DNA from: Gemmatimonadota bacterium
GTDB lineage: Bacteria > Latescibacterota > UBA2968 > UBA8231
NCBI GenBank assembly: GCA_009841115.1
Contig: VXML01000107.1
Location: 62,001 to 126,000 of the forward strand
Length of the DNA stretch: 64,000 bases
Direction of reading: 5' to 3'
A program made the position numbers and the translations under genes. Shown here piece after piece: positions 44,273 to 52,731 of this stretch; position 1 is the first letter of the stretch; every line of letters begins with the position of its first letter. Under the pieces are notes generated by a model. That model was not told where the DNA came from. It worked only from the letters and a program-made list of their open reading frames with translations, and searched no databases.

Positions 44273-45604
44273 ATGCCCGCACCCATCCTCCTGACCGACG
44301 CCCAAGTCCAAGCCTACCTGACCAACGGCTATGTCACCGTGCAGACCGCTCACCCACCCGCGGTCCACCAAAATATCCACCGCCAAATCGAAACCCTCTT
44401 CGCCACCGAAGGTAATCCCGGCAACGACATCCTCCCCAAAGTCCCGGACCTACACCAAATCCTCCGCGATCCCACTGTTGACGGTGCTCTCCAGAGCCTC
44501 CTCGGCCCCTCCTACCTCATCCACCCACACCGTCACTGCCATCACAATCCCAGTGGCTCCAAAGGCCAAGGCATGCACCAAGACAGCTATGAAAACGACC
44601 AGAACGTCCGCCACCACCGCACCCGCTGGACCATGGCCTTCTACTATCCGCAGGATGTCAGCTTAGACATGGGCCCGACCGCGATTTTACCGGCCACCCA
44701 GTATTACAATTCGTCTAAACAAGCCTACGAGCGGAAAGAGCAGCCCCTCTGCGGTCAGGCCGGAACAGTGACCATCGTCCACTACGACCTCTGGCACCGC
44801 GCCATGCCCAACGCCAGCGACCGCGACCGCTTCATGGTCAAGTTCCTCTTCACTCGCATGGGCGAGCCGCAGACACCCTCGTGGGACCATCGCGACGGCA
44901 CTTGGCAAGCCGCAGGCATTGATCCTCCCGCCGAGCTATGCCGCCGCGCTTGGGACTGGATGCGCGCCACCGACGGCACCGCAGTCCCTACGGCGGTTCC
45001 GCTCGACGAATTGCTTCAGACCCTAGACGCCGAAGCCGAAGCCGAACGGCTGCGCGCCGTATATGCTTTGGCTGCGCACGGCGAGGAAGCAATGCCCGTC
45101 CTCTTGAACGCGCTGCGCGGCGAGGCCGCTGCGCGTCTCGAAGCCAATCTAGCGAACGAACACACTAACCCCAGCCAGCTCGACGCAGTCTTCGCCCTTT
45201 CCGCTGTTGGCCGCCCCGCTGTGCCCCACATGGTGGAACTGCTCGAAGAAAACGACTGGTGGCTGCGCGCCGCGGCCGCCGATGTACTCGGCGACTTGGG
45301 CACCACAGCGTCCGACACCGTGCCCCATCTTACCCGCGCCCTCGACGACGAGGCCGAGTGGGTCCGGCGCAACGCGATTGAAGCATTGGGCAATATCGGG
45401 CCAGCCGCTGCCGAAGCTGTGCCCGCCTTGAGCCGTCGCCTACAAGACTCCGAGAGCTGGATCCGCCACAACGCCGCACTCTCGCTGGCCAAGATCGGCC
45501 CAGCCGCCGCCGAAGCTGTGCCCGTCCTGAGAAAAAACATTGACGACGAGGATCGCTACGCCCGTGCCAATGCGGCCGTGGCTTTGGAGCGCATCGGCGC
45601 GTAG
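44273..45604 (+). CDS. PhyH dioxygenase fused to HEAT repeats (second copy)
   Basis: A 443-residue fusion related to the one at 36434. PhyH part: H102 and D104 (MHQDSY), H175 (LWHRAMP), R186. The C-terminal part (about 245-443) has HEAT repeats with NDWWLRAAAADVLGDLG, DEAEWVRRNAIEALGNIG and SESWIRHNAALSLAKIG. Two adjacent repeats are nearly identical in DNA (near 45395 and 45494), showing recent duplication. The frame opens at TTG 44216, but ATG 44273 fits the family start and has AAGG nine bases upstream. Confidence 0.9.
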   Translation: MPAPILLTDAQVQAYLTNGYVTVQTAHPPAVHQNIHRQIETLFATEGNPGNDILPKVPDLHQILRDPTVDGALQSLLGPSYLIHPHRHCHHNPSGSKGQGMHQDSYENDQNVRHHRTRWTMAFYYPQDVSLDMGPTAILPATQYYNSSKQAYERKEQPLCGQAGTVTIVHYDLWHRAMPNASDRDRFMVKFLFTRMGEPQTPSWDHRDGTWQAAGIDPPAELCRRAWDWMRATDGTAVPTAVPLDELLQTLDAEAEAERLRAVYALAAHGEEAMPVLLNALRGEAAARLEANLANEHTNPSQLDAVFALSAVGRPAVPHMVELLEENDWWLRAAAADVLGDLGTTASDTVPHLTRALDDEAEWVRRNAIEALGNIGPAAAEAVPALSRRLQDSESWIRHNAALSLAKIGPAAAEAVPVLRKNIDDEDRYARANAAVALERIGA

Positions 45605-45739
45605 CACATTGCCGATGCTCCGGTAGTACCTACTTTCCGCAAAATCAAAACCGGATGAGGCCCCTCCGAGATTTTCTCGTTGACATGATTACGCTCTTTC
45701 CGCGCCTTTTACTTTATAACCCGTCTCAGGAAAGAGTCC

Positions 45740-47260
45740 ATGACAACTGCATCGGCCCGGCCAGTGTTTGACGACGCCCTCCGGCACTACGCCGCAACGC
45801 TCGGCTTCCCGTCCCTTTCGAGCTATATCATCTGGTGCCACAAAAACGGCCTAGCGATCCAGCGCGACAAAACCGAGAACCAGCTCGCAATCGAGCGCCA
45901 ACTCGCCGACGACACCTTGCGGCCGATCGCGCCGCACCCCGGTCGCAGCCATACCCAGGGCCGCGCTCGCCTCATTGACCGGGCCTTCCGCGGCGAGATC
46001 CCTCCAGATGAGATGTATCCGCTCAGCCGGAAGCTCGTCGCGCTCTTTGCTGCGGCCGAAGACCCCCAGCGCCGTCAAGCTCTCTACCGCTTGCTCAAGC
46101 ACGTAGAGCGACGTGCAGACCTCCTCGGCCTCAAAACGGGATTCCTCAATCGGACGCGCGAAGAGGGCAACAACTACGAGGACGCCCTCGGTCAACTCGC
46201 CCGCCACTACGGCGATTGGCTGCGGCCCGTCGAGGAGTGGCGCACCGACCTCCTCAGCCCTCGGGCGCAGTTCCGCAGCCTCACCCGGTATCTACTAGCC
46301 CGCTACGAGGTGCCGCCTTTTATGGACACCGCCTTCCTCCAAGGAGACCTTCCGACAGCGCACCGCGAGCAGGAGTGGTTCAAGCACATCGGCATCGGCC
46401 AGAACATCCGCAAGGCCAACCTGCCGCTACGGCTGACCAAGCGCATGGCGCACCTTTTTCCCAATGCCAATCGGCGCTGGCCGATTTCGCGCGCCCTGCG
46501 CTGGGCGCAATTCGCCGGCATGGGTGGAGGCACGAGTTGGGCCGTCTTATCCACGCGGCTGAAGGACTACCAGCGAGACGAGCCGTTCTGGGAGACAGTG
46601 ATGCTCTTTTTTGCCAACCAACCCATGCTGGAACCCACCTACATCGGCCCAATTGTCGATTATATCCACTACCAGAAATTCGTGCCCCAGCAATTGCCCG
46701 GCCCCAACGGCCAGTTCATTGAGGGGCCACCGGCTCAGCCCAACTTTTCGATGAAGGGCCGCAGTATCATCAAGCTGCTGCGCTTGGTTGACGAGTGGCA
46801 CGGCGACCTCAACACCGACGACTACGCCCTCGGCGAGGAAGATGCTTGGGAGGCGTCTGGTTTTCGCGGATTCGAGTGGGAGGAAGAAGACGTATTCTCG
46901 GGCGAGCGCGTACAGTGGTCGATACGCGAGTTATGCACCGCGCTCGACCTGCTAGCCGAAGGGCGCGTCATGCACCACTGCGCGGCCTCGTATGCTCGGC
47001 GCTGCTCGGAAGGCAAGCGGTCAGTGTGGTCGATGCAGCTAACCTACCCGGCCAAGCTGCCGCAGCGCATTCTGACCATTGCCCTCGACAACCACAAGAA
47101 GACTGTCGTCGATTATCGGGGGAAGTACAACATGCACCCCCACGACAACAAGCGCACCGCCAAAAAGCACTGGCAGGACCGGCCCTATCTCTACTATCTG
47201 CGGCAATCGCCGCGCATCTTGCGCCTGTGGATGGAGCGCGAGGATCTGCGGCACGACTAG
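45740..47260 (+). CDS. PcfJ-like protein
   Basis: A 506-residue protein whose C-terminal third has the PcfJ signature: LCTALDLLAEGRVMHHCAAS...C with the MHHC motif near residues 411-414, followed by a beta-rich RILTIALDNHKKTVVDYRGKYN. PcfJ was named from a conjugative plasmid, but chromosomal copies occur and their role is unknown. The N-terminal ~370 residues are helical and basic. No conjugation gene is near. AGGAAAGAG precedes the ATG. Confidence 0.8.
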   Translation: MTTASARPVFDDALRHYAATLGFPSLSSYIIWCHKNGLAIQRDKTENQLAIERQLADDTLRPIAPHPGRSHTQGRARLIDRAFRGEIPPDEMYPLSRKLVALFAAAEDPQRRQALYRLLKHVERRADLLGLKTGFLNRTREEGNNYEDALGQLARHYGDWLRPVEEWRTDLLSPRAQFRSLTRYLLARYEVPPFMDTAFLQGDLPTAHREQEWFKHIGIGQNIRKANLPLRLTKRMAHLFPNANRRWPISRALRWAQFAGMGGGTSWAVLSTRLKDYQRDEPFWETVMLFFANQPMLEPTYIGPIVDYIHYQKFVPQQLPGPNGQFIEGPPAQPNFSMKGRSIIKLLRLVDEWHGDLNTDDYALGEEDAWEASGFRGFEWEEEDVFSGERVQWSIRELCTALDLLAEGRVMHHCAASYARRCSEGKRSVWSMQLTYPAKLPQRILTIALDNHKKTVVDYRGKYNMHPHDNKRTAKKHWQDRPYLYYLRQSPRILRLWMEREDLRHD

Positions 47261-47312
47261 CGAGGCGGTATGAAGGTCAAGGGCGATTGTAGAAACTGGG
47301 AGGAAGGGTAGG

Positions 47313-47636
47313 CTACAAGGCCCCTTTGAACAGGATCGCGCCCATGGTGGACAGCCAGCTAGCTAGTACGATGCCGATGGTCCAGCGGAAATAGGTGTCG
47401 ATCTTCTCGTGGAGCGTCTGAAAAGACGTGTCGATCTTTTTGGTCAGACCCTGAGTTGACGCCTCCCACTTCCCATCCAGATCCTGAGCCGATGCGTCAA
47501 TTTTATCATTCAGCGTCTGAAACGACACATCCAACTTCTCACTGACGGCTCGCACATCGCTTTCAATCAGCTCCAAGCGGCGGTTGATCTGCTGCAACAC
47601 GTCGCGAGTGGTTATCTCAGATGTTTCAGGGGCCAT
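47313..47636 (-). CDS. Small coiled-coil protein with C-terminal membrane helix
   Basis: A 107-residue protein: residues about 10-80 form a coiled coil in which a FQTL(N/H)(D/E)KID unit appears twice with related repeats between, and residues about 84-103 are one membrane helix (WTIGIVLASWLSTMGAILF). The pattern is like small tail-anchored coiled-coil proteins of unknown role. No enzyme motif. The 200-base gap to the next gene shows nothing coding. Confidence 0.65.
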   Translation of the reverse strand: MAPETSEITTRDVLQQINRRLELIESDVRAVSEKLDVSFQTLNDKIDASAQDLDGKWEASTQGLTKKIDTSFQTLHEKIDTYFRWTIGIVLASWLSTMGAILFKGAL

Positions 47637-47835
47637 CCTACTATTGCTCCTCGGTTAGGGTGAAAAGTAAGCCACAGGAGCAGATAAGCAAAATGCGAAC
47701 CACCTCTTTTATCTGGCGAGGTCTCCGTTGTGCAGTCGTTTTTCTGTATCTAATCTCAGACAATGTGATACCTGCCCGATACAGCCCGCCTCTCCCCTTG
47801 ATAGCTGCCCATCAGGCCCTATCTTGTTTGTCGCC

Positions 47836-48879
47836 ATGACTACAACCTTTCGCATCGGCGTCACCCGCGACTTTCTCAAGGACGACGGCACCCTCGGCTT
47901 CGGCGACATTGGTCTCGACCTACTCGACGAATCCCCACGGGTCGAGTGGGAGTTTCTAGCGGAAAACACCACCGAACTGCGCCCCGATCAGATCCGCAGC
48001 TACGACGGTCTGCTGGTTCTCGCTTCGATAGTCAGCACTGAGACCTTGCATGGAGCAGACAAGCTGGCGATCATCGCCCGCTTCGGCGTCGGCTACGACA
48101 GCGTTGACGTCGCAGCTTGCAACGGGCAGGGCGTCCTCTTGACGATTACCCCCGACGGCGTGCGCCGGCCCGTGGCGGTCATGGCCCTGACGTACCTATT
48201 AGCCCTCAGCCACAAGATGCTGGCCAAGGATCGCTTGGTGCGCGAGGGCCGCTGGCACGAGCGCCTCGACTACATGGGCATGGGCGTCACAGGTCGCACG
48301 CTGGGGCTGGTCGGCTTGGGCAATATCGGCCGCGAGATCTGCACTTTGGCCAAGCCCTTTGGCATTCGCTGCATTGCCGCCGACCCTTTCGTCGATGCGG
48401 CACAGGCGTGCGCCGCTAGTGCCGAACTGGTCGAACTCGACCAATTGCTGCAAAGTGCCGACTACGTCTGCATCTGCTGTGCCCTCACTGAGGAGACCCA
48501 TCACCTCATCGGCGAGCGAGAACTCTCATTGATGAAGGAAAGCGCCTACCTCATCAACACTGCTCGCGGCCCCATCGTCGATCAGCAGGCCCTTACCCGC
48601 GCCCTGCAACAGGGACAAATCGCCGGTGCCGGCCTCGACGTCTTTGAAACAGAACCTGTGCCCCAAGATGAGCCTGTATTGGCACTCACCGACCAAACCA
48701 TCGTCGCCCCGCACGGGTTATGCTGGACCGACGAGTGCTTCCGCCTCAACGGCCGCAGCGCCTGTCGCAGTCTCATCGAAGTAGCCTCCGGCCGCTTGCC
48801 CCAGTACCTCGTCAATCCCCAAGCGGCCGAACACCCCCGTCTCCAAGAAAAACTGAATCGCTATCGAGCTATCGGATGA
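47836..48879 (+). CDS. D-isomer-specific 2-hydroxyacid dehydrogenase
   Basis: A 347-residue NAD-dependent dehydrogenase: NAD turn GLGNIG (161-166), catalytic R244 (NTARG), E273 (FETEP) and H293 (APHGLCW). ARFGVGYDSVDV is the substrate-loop block seen in phosphoglycerate/hydroxypyruvate dehydrogenase relatives. The start at 47836 is chosen over an upstream in-frame ATG because the extension has no family similarity; no ribosome site is evident. It overlaps the HpcH aldolase by ATGA. Confidence 0.9.
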   Translation: MTTTFRIGVTRDFLKDDGTLGFGDIGLDLLDESPRVEWEFLAENTTELRPDQIRSYDGLLVLASIVSTETLHGADKLAIIARFGVGYDSVDVAACNGQGVLLTITPDGVRRPVAVMALTYLLALSHKMLAKDRLVREGRWHERLDYMGMGVTGRTLGLVGLGNIGREICTLAKPFGIRCIAADPFVDAAQACAASAELVELDQLLQSADYVCICCALTEETHHLIGERELSLMKESAYLINTARGPIVDQQALTRALQQGQIAGAGLDVFETEPVPQDEPVLALTDQTIVAPHGLCWTDECFRLNGRSACRSLIEVASGRLPQYLVNPQAAEHPRLQEKLNRYRAIG

Positions 48880-49658
48880 AACCCAACAAAGTCAAACGCA
48901 CCCTCAAAGAGGGCGGCACGGTCATCGGCACGATGACCTTCGAGTTTTGCACCCCGGGCATTGCCCGTCTCTCTGCCGAGGCTGGCGCTGAATTCATTAT
49001 GTACGACATGGAGCACACCGGTTGGAGCGTCGAGACAGTGCGCGACCTGATCGCCACCACCAACGCCGACCACATCGAGCCTTTTGTGCGGGTGCCGGCG
49101 ACCCAATACCACTTCATCGCCCGCGTCCTCGACGTCGGGGCCCGAGGCGTCATGGTGCCGATGATCAGCGACGCGCAGCAGACCGAGGTCATCGTGCAGT
49201 CGGGCAAGTACCCGCCCATTGGCCAGCGCGGCGCAGCCTTTCAGATCGCCCACGACCACTTCGCCGAAGGCTCCATCGTCGGCAAGATCGACCACGCCAA
49301 CACCGAGGGCTTGCTGATCGCTCAGATCGAAAACCGCCCCGGGCTCGAAAACGTCGATCGCATCGCCGCGGTAGATGGGATTGATATACTGTGGATAGGG
49401 GGTTTTGACCTGAGCAACTTCTTGGGGATTCCCGCGCAGTTTGACCATCCCGAATTCACCGCCGCCCTCGACCGCGTCGTCGATGCCTGCGAGCGCCAAG
49501 GCAAAGCCGCTGGCTACTTGGTCAATACCATTGAGGAGGGGACTGAGATGCTGCGCCGGGGCTTTCGCTGCATAGCGTATGGCGGCGACTTGTGGCTCTA
49601 CCGCCGCGCCTTGGCCGAAGGTATTGAAGGGCTACGGACGAGCGTATGGCGGCGCTAA
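48876..49658 (+). CDS. HpcH/HpaI-family aldolase
   Basis: A 260-residue class II aldolase that cleaves or forms 2-keto-3-deoxy acids with a divalent metal. Marks: TMTFEF, FIMYDMEHTGW (substrate His), IAQIENRPG (metal Glu) and DILWIGGFDLS (metal Asp). The upstream frame to 48720 is discarded because this ATG overlaps the dehydrogenase stop and fits family length. With the dehydrogenase it forms a two-gene unit likely acting on pyruvate-type products. Confidence 0.92.
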   Translation: MKPNKVKRTLKEGGTVIGTMTFEFCTPGIARLSAEAGAEFIMYDMEHTGWSVETVRDLIATTNADHIEPFVRVPATQYHFIARVLDVGARGVMVPMISDAQQTEVIVQSGKYPPIGQRGAAFQIAHDHFAEGSIVGKIDHANTEGLLIAQIENRPGLENVDRIAAVDGIDILWIGGFDLSNFLGIPAQFDHPEFTAALDRVVDACERQGKAAGYLVNTIEEGTEMLRRGFRCIAYGGDLWLYRRALAEGIEGLRTSVWRR

Positions 49659-49660
49659 AA

Positions 49661-49689
49661 TAAAAAGGCCCGCCGGTCAAAGGCGGGCC
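49661..49689 (-). terminator. Intrinsic terminator
   Basis: GGCCCGCC (49667-49674) pairs with GGCGGGCC (49682-49689) over a 7-base loop. Read on the minus strand it is followed by TTTTTA, so it should end the minus-strand HpcH/aldo-keto reductase transcript; it may also slow plus-strand transcripts. Confidence 0.8.
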
Positions 49690-49720
49690 CCATCGTTAGT
49701 CCACTAACAGCGGCGCTAAC

Positions 49721-50509
49721 CTACTCCCCCTCCAGCGCCCGCCTCATCGCCTCGCCTTGATCGCGCCAATATCCGTATAGCACCGCTATATCCGTGCCGA
49801 CGCAGAAGTGCCGCACCCCCATGTCGAGAAAGCGCTTGGCGTCGTCGGCTGTGTTGATCTCGGCGCGCGGATGGACGCCCATCTCCAGGGCTGTCTTAAA
49901 GACCTTTTCTTCGGCCGCGGCAATTTCCGGCACACCGCGCTGGCCGGCCTTGCCGACGCTCATGGAGTAATCGGCCCCTCCCCATTGGACCATCTCGACT
50001 CCTTCTACCGAGAGCATGGCCTCTAGGTCGGCGACGGCACTTTCCTTTTCGATCATCAACACTACGACCACGTCGCGCAGCGCTTGGACGTATTCCGGGG
50101 TGCCGCCATAGCTCATATAGGCGATGCGCCGCATAGCTACTCCATAGGTGCCTTCGTCTCCGGGCGCGTCGGCGCGCACGCAGCGCACACAAGCCTGCGC
50201 GTCGTCCGGGTCGCGCACATCGGCGAAGAGTACGCTGCCAAAGCCCGACCCTATGGCCCGTTGGGCCACGTAAGCGCGGTTTTCGGCATCGACCTTGATC
50301 ATCGTCCCCAAGTCCCATAGCTCGGCGGCGCGGGCGAGATTGTCCAAGTCGTGCAGGTCAAAGGGGCCGTACTCGGCGACAAATTCTACGTAGTCGTACG
50401 CGCCCGTATGCCCCAAGGCTTCGACGATCGAAGGCCAGGTGGTGTGGATGTGGGTGCCTAGCGTGGGCTCGCCAGCGTTGAGTTTTTCGCGCAGCTTGTT
50501 GGGTCTCAT
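49721..50509 (-). CDS. HpcH/HpaI-family aldolase
   Basis: A 262-residue aldolase with MIEKESAVADLEAML (metal Glu region) and GVEMVQWGGADYSMSVG (metal Asp region), preceded by GTHIHTTWPSIVEALG. Its frame continues upstream to 50698, but ATG 50509 has AAAGGAG eight bases ahead and fits the family. It follows the aldo/keto reductase by 11 bases on the same strand and is closed by a strong terminator. Confidence 0.9.
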   Translation of the reverse strand: MRPNKLREKLNAGEPTLGTHIHTTWPSIVEALGHTGAYDYVEFVAEYGPFDLHDLDNLARAAELWDLGTMIKVDAENRAYVAQRAIGSGFGSVLFADVRDPDDAQACVRCVRADAPGDEGTYGVAMRRIAYMSYGGTPEYVQALRDVVVVLMIEKESAVADLEAMLSVEGVEMVQWGGADYSMSVGKAGQRGVPEIAAAEEKVFKTALEMGVHPRAEINTADDAKRFLDMGVRHFCVGTDIAVLYGYWRDQGEAMRRALEGE

Positions 50510-50520
50510 GTTTTTCTCCT

Positions 50521-51492
50521 TTAGAACTGTTCCTCGTCGCGGTCGGTGGCTGGCGGCGGCGCGATCGAAAGCGCCGACACCTCGGCGCGCATTTCGTCCG
50601 ACATGGCAAAGTCGAGCGCGGCGAGCGATGGCTTTAGCTGGTCTAGGTCGCGCCCGCCGACGATCGGCGCAGTCACGTCTCGATGCCCCATGACCCACGC
50701 GACGGCCAAGGTCGCCGGATGCACGCCTTGGTCGCCGGCATAGCGCACGAAGCGCTCGGCGACTTCGTAGAACACGGGATTGGCGTAGCGCTTGATATAA
50801 TTGTCCTGCTGCAAGAGGCGACCCCGCTCGGGCCGCTTGTCGATCCCGTACTTGCCGGTCAGCAAGCCGCCTCCTAAGGGGCTATAGGCAATCACGCCCA
50901 AGCCCTCTGAGCGGGCCAGTGGCAGGATTTCTACCTCTACTTGCCGCTTGGCCAAGCTGTACATGGGCTGGATGCACGCAAAAGGTGCCAGTCCCTCGCG
51001 GGCGCAGTGGCCGAGGGATTTGGCAATTTGCCAAGCGGCCCAGTTGCTCACGGCCGGGTAGAGGATTTTGCCGCCGCGCACCAAGTCGTCGAGCGCGGCG
51101 AGGGTCTCTTCCATGGGCGTCTCTTCGTCGAAATTGTGGACGAAGTACAGATCGAGGCGGTCCGTCTGCAGCCGCCTGAGACTGGCTTCTACAGCCTGCA
51201 CAATATGCCGCCGCGACAGGCCCCGGTCGTTGGGGCCGTCGCCCATCGCGCCGCAGACTTTCGAGGTGATTACCAACTCGTCGCGCTCGCCTTGGATCAA
51301 CCGGCCCAAAATCTCCTCGGAACGCCCGTTGGAATAGACATTGGCCGTGTCGAAAAAATTGATTCCCAACTCGCGGCAGTAGCGATACATCTGCCCGGAG
51401 GTCGCCTCGTCCGCATCGCCGCCAAAGGCCATAGTACCGTAGCACAGGGAAGACACTTTGACACCTGTGCGGCCTAGGATTTTATACTGCAC
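50521..51492 (-). CDS. Aldo/keto reductase
   Basis: A 323-residue NADPH-dependent reductase with the catalytic tetrad in place: D and Y in FFDTANVYSNGRSEE, K in VITSKV, H in YFVHNFD. MQYKILGRTGVKVSSLCYGTMAFGG is the usual start of the VIOLENT-ROOT-type subfamily often acting on sugar or keto-acid aldehydes. The start is a GTG with GGAG 10 bases upstream. Operon partner of the downstream HpcH aldolase, whose aldehyde product it could reduce. Confidence 0.93.
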   Translation of the reverse strand: MQYKILGRTGVKVSSLCYGTMAFGGDADEATSGQMYRYCRELGINFFDTANVYSNGRSEEILGRLIQGERDELVITSKVCGAMGDGPNDRGLSRRHIVQAVEASLRRLQTDRLDLYFVHNFDEETPMEETLAALDDLVRGGKILYPAVSNWAAWQIAKSLGHCAREGLAPFACIQPMYSLAKRQVEVEILPLARSEGLGVIAYSPLGGGLLTGKYGIDKRPERGRLLQQDNYIKRYANPVFYEVAERFVRYAGDQGVHPATLAVAWVMGHRDVTAPIVGGRDLDQLKPSLAALDFAMSDEMRAEVSALSIAPPPATDRDEEQF

Positions 51493-51646
51493 CTTATATT
51501 TTCTCCTTTAGTAGAATTCCGTGCGGCAGGGCAAGCTAAGGAAGAGAGGAGCTACTATCAAGAGGCGTCATTGGCCGCGCCGCACCACCTTTCTATATTA
51601 AGCGTTTGCTGTATACACCCCGCATGACAGGAGTGATTCAACCCCA

Positions 51647-51931
51647 ATGGACGCACCCCGCCAACGCCTGCTCTACTTGCAGGCGCGCACCCCTAGCGTC
51701 ATGTCCAACATTATCGGCCTAACGCTCATCGAACCGGTCGCAGGCTTTGCGCCCGAAATCCACGCCGAATCAGCACCCGATTGGCCCTACAAAACCGTAC
51801 ACGACGCCGTAGTGGACGGCTGGCAAATCGTCCAATTTCCCCATCTACAAGCTCCGTTCGACGACAGGGAGTTGGACGTGATAGGCTATGAATTCATCCT
51901 ACAGAAAATGGAGGTTATTGCCGATGAGTGA
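51647..51931 (+). CDS. Small conserved-looking protein coupled to PhyH gene
   Basis: A 94-residue soluble protein of unknown function. It has no signal peptide or membrane segment; residues 10-94 form a mixed strand/helix pattern (NIIGLTLIEPVAG, YKTVHDAVVDGWQIVQFP, DVIGYEFILQKM). The frame is read as real because its end overlaps the PhyH start by eight bases and carries that gene's GGAGG. It could be a partner or small subunit of the dioxygenase. Confidence 0.65.
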   Translation: MDAPRQRLLYLQARTPSVMSNIIGLTLIEPVAGFAPEIHAESAPDWPYKTVHDAVVDGWQIVQFPHLQAPFDDRELDVIGYEFILQKMEVIADE

Positions 51932-52703
51932 GTACCTGCTCAGCGACGCCGAAGTGGCCCGTTTCCTCGTCACCGGCTACCACCTTGTCGAGCCGGAATT
52001 GCCCGCCGGGCTCAACGAGTCCATCGCTGCCCAACTCGACGCTTTGGACCACAATCCCGGCGACGCCATCACCGAAGCGGTGCCCGAGCTCTGGCAAGTG
52101 CTCGATCACCCGGCTGTCAAAGACGCGCTCGTCAGCCTGCTCGGCCCGGACTACGAGGTGCAGTCGCATCGCCACTGGCACTGCAAGCAGCCGAACTCGC
52201 CGCACATGAACTGGCACCAAGACGGCCTCAACAACCGCGACGTGCTGCTCAACCGCTTCTTAGGGCTGTACTACCCAACCGACGTCACGCCCGACATGGG
52301 GCCGACGATCATCGTTCCCGGCACCCAGTTCCGCAACGCGCCGACGGACCGCATGGCCACGTACACCAACATCCGCGGCCAAGTGCCGCTCGTGGTCAAG
52401 GCCGGTACTGTGGCCTTTACGCACTACGACCTCTGGCACGGCACGGCGGCCAACCGCTCACCGCACAAGCGCCACATGATCAAGTTCCTCTTCCGCCGCA
52501 CGCAGGACAACACCGCACCCACTTGGAACCACGACCCAGAGGCGGCCAACAAACCCGCCGACTGGAATGAGCGCGACCGGGCCGAGGACGTCACCAACAT
52601 CCTCAACTTCACCAATCCGCTAGGCGTCTCCCAGAGCGACCACTACAAGGAGCGCGCCATCCGCCGCCAGAACTGGAACTACCTCATGGGCCTACCTGCC
52701 TAA
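51924..52703 (+). CDS. PhyH-family dioxygenase (HEAT-less sibling)
   Basis: A 259-residue PhyH enzyme with H98 and D100 (NWHQDG), H172 (LWHGTAA) and R183. It shares SLLGPDY, HRHWH, YYPTDVTPDMGPT and VPGTQ with the N-terminal halves of the two PhyH-HEAT fusions, so it is the same subfamily without repeats. The start is at 51924 (GGAGG about 10 bases upstream); an extension to 51888 lies in the small gene. First enzyme of an operon running into the propeller, enolase and RidA genes. Confidence 0.9.
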   Translation: MSEYLLSDAEVARFLVTGYHLVEPELPAGLNESIAAQLDALDHNPGDAITEAVPELWQVLDHPAVKDALVSLLGPDYEVQSHRHWHCKQPNSPHMNWHQDGLNNRDVLLNRFLGLYYPTDVTPDMGPTIIVPGTQFRNAPTDRMATYTNIRGQVPLVVKAGTVAFTHYDLWHGTAANRSPHKRHMIKFLFRRTQDNTAPTWNHDPEAANKPADWNERDRAEDVTNILNFTNPLGVSQSDHYKERAIRRQNWNYLMGLPA

Positions 52704-52731
52704 TCCCAACCCCTAGCAAAGAAAGCATTCT

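Noticed and set aside
47621..47839. 72-codon frame before the hydroxyacid dehydrogenase
   Set aside because: Lies in the gap, overlaps the coiled-coil gene start and the dehydrogenase ATG, and has no supporting pattern.
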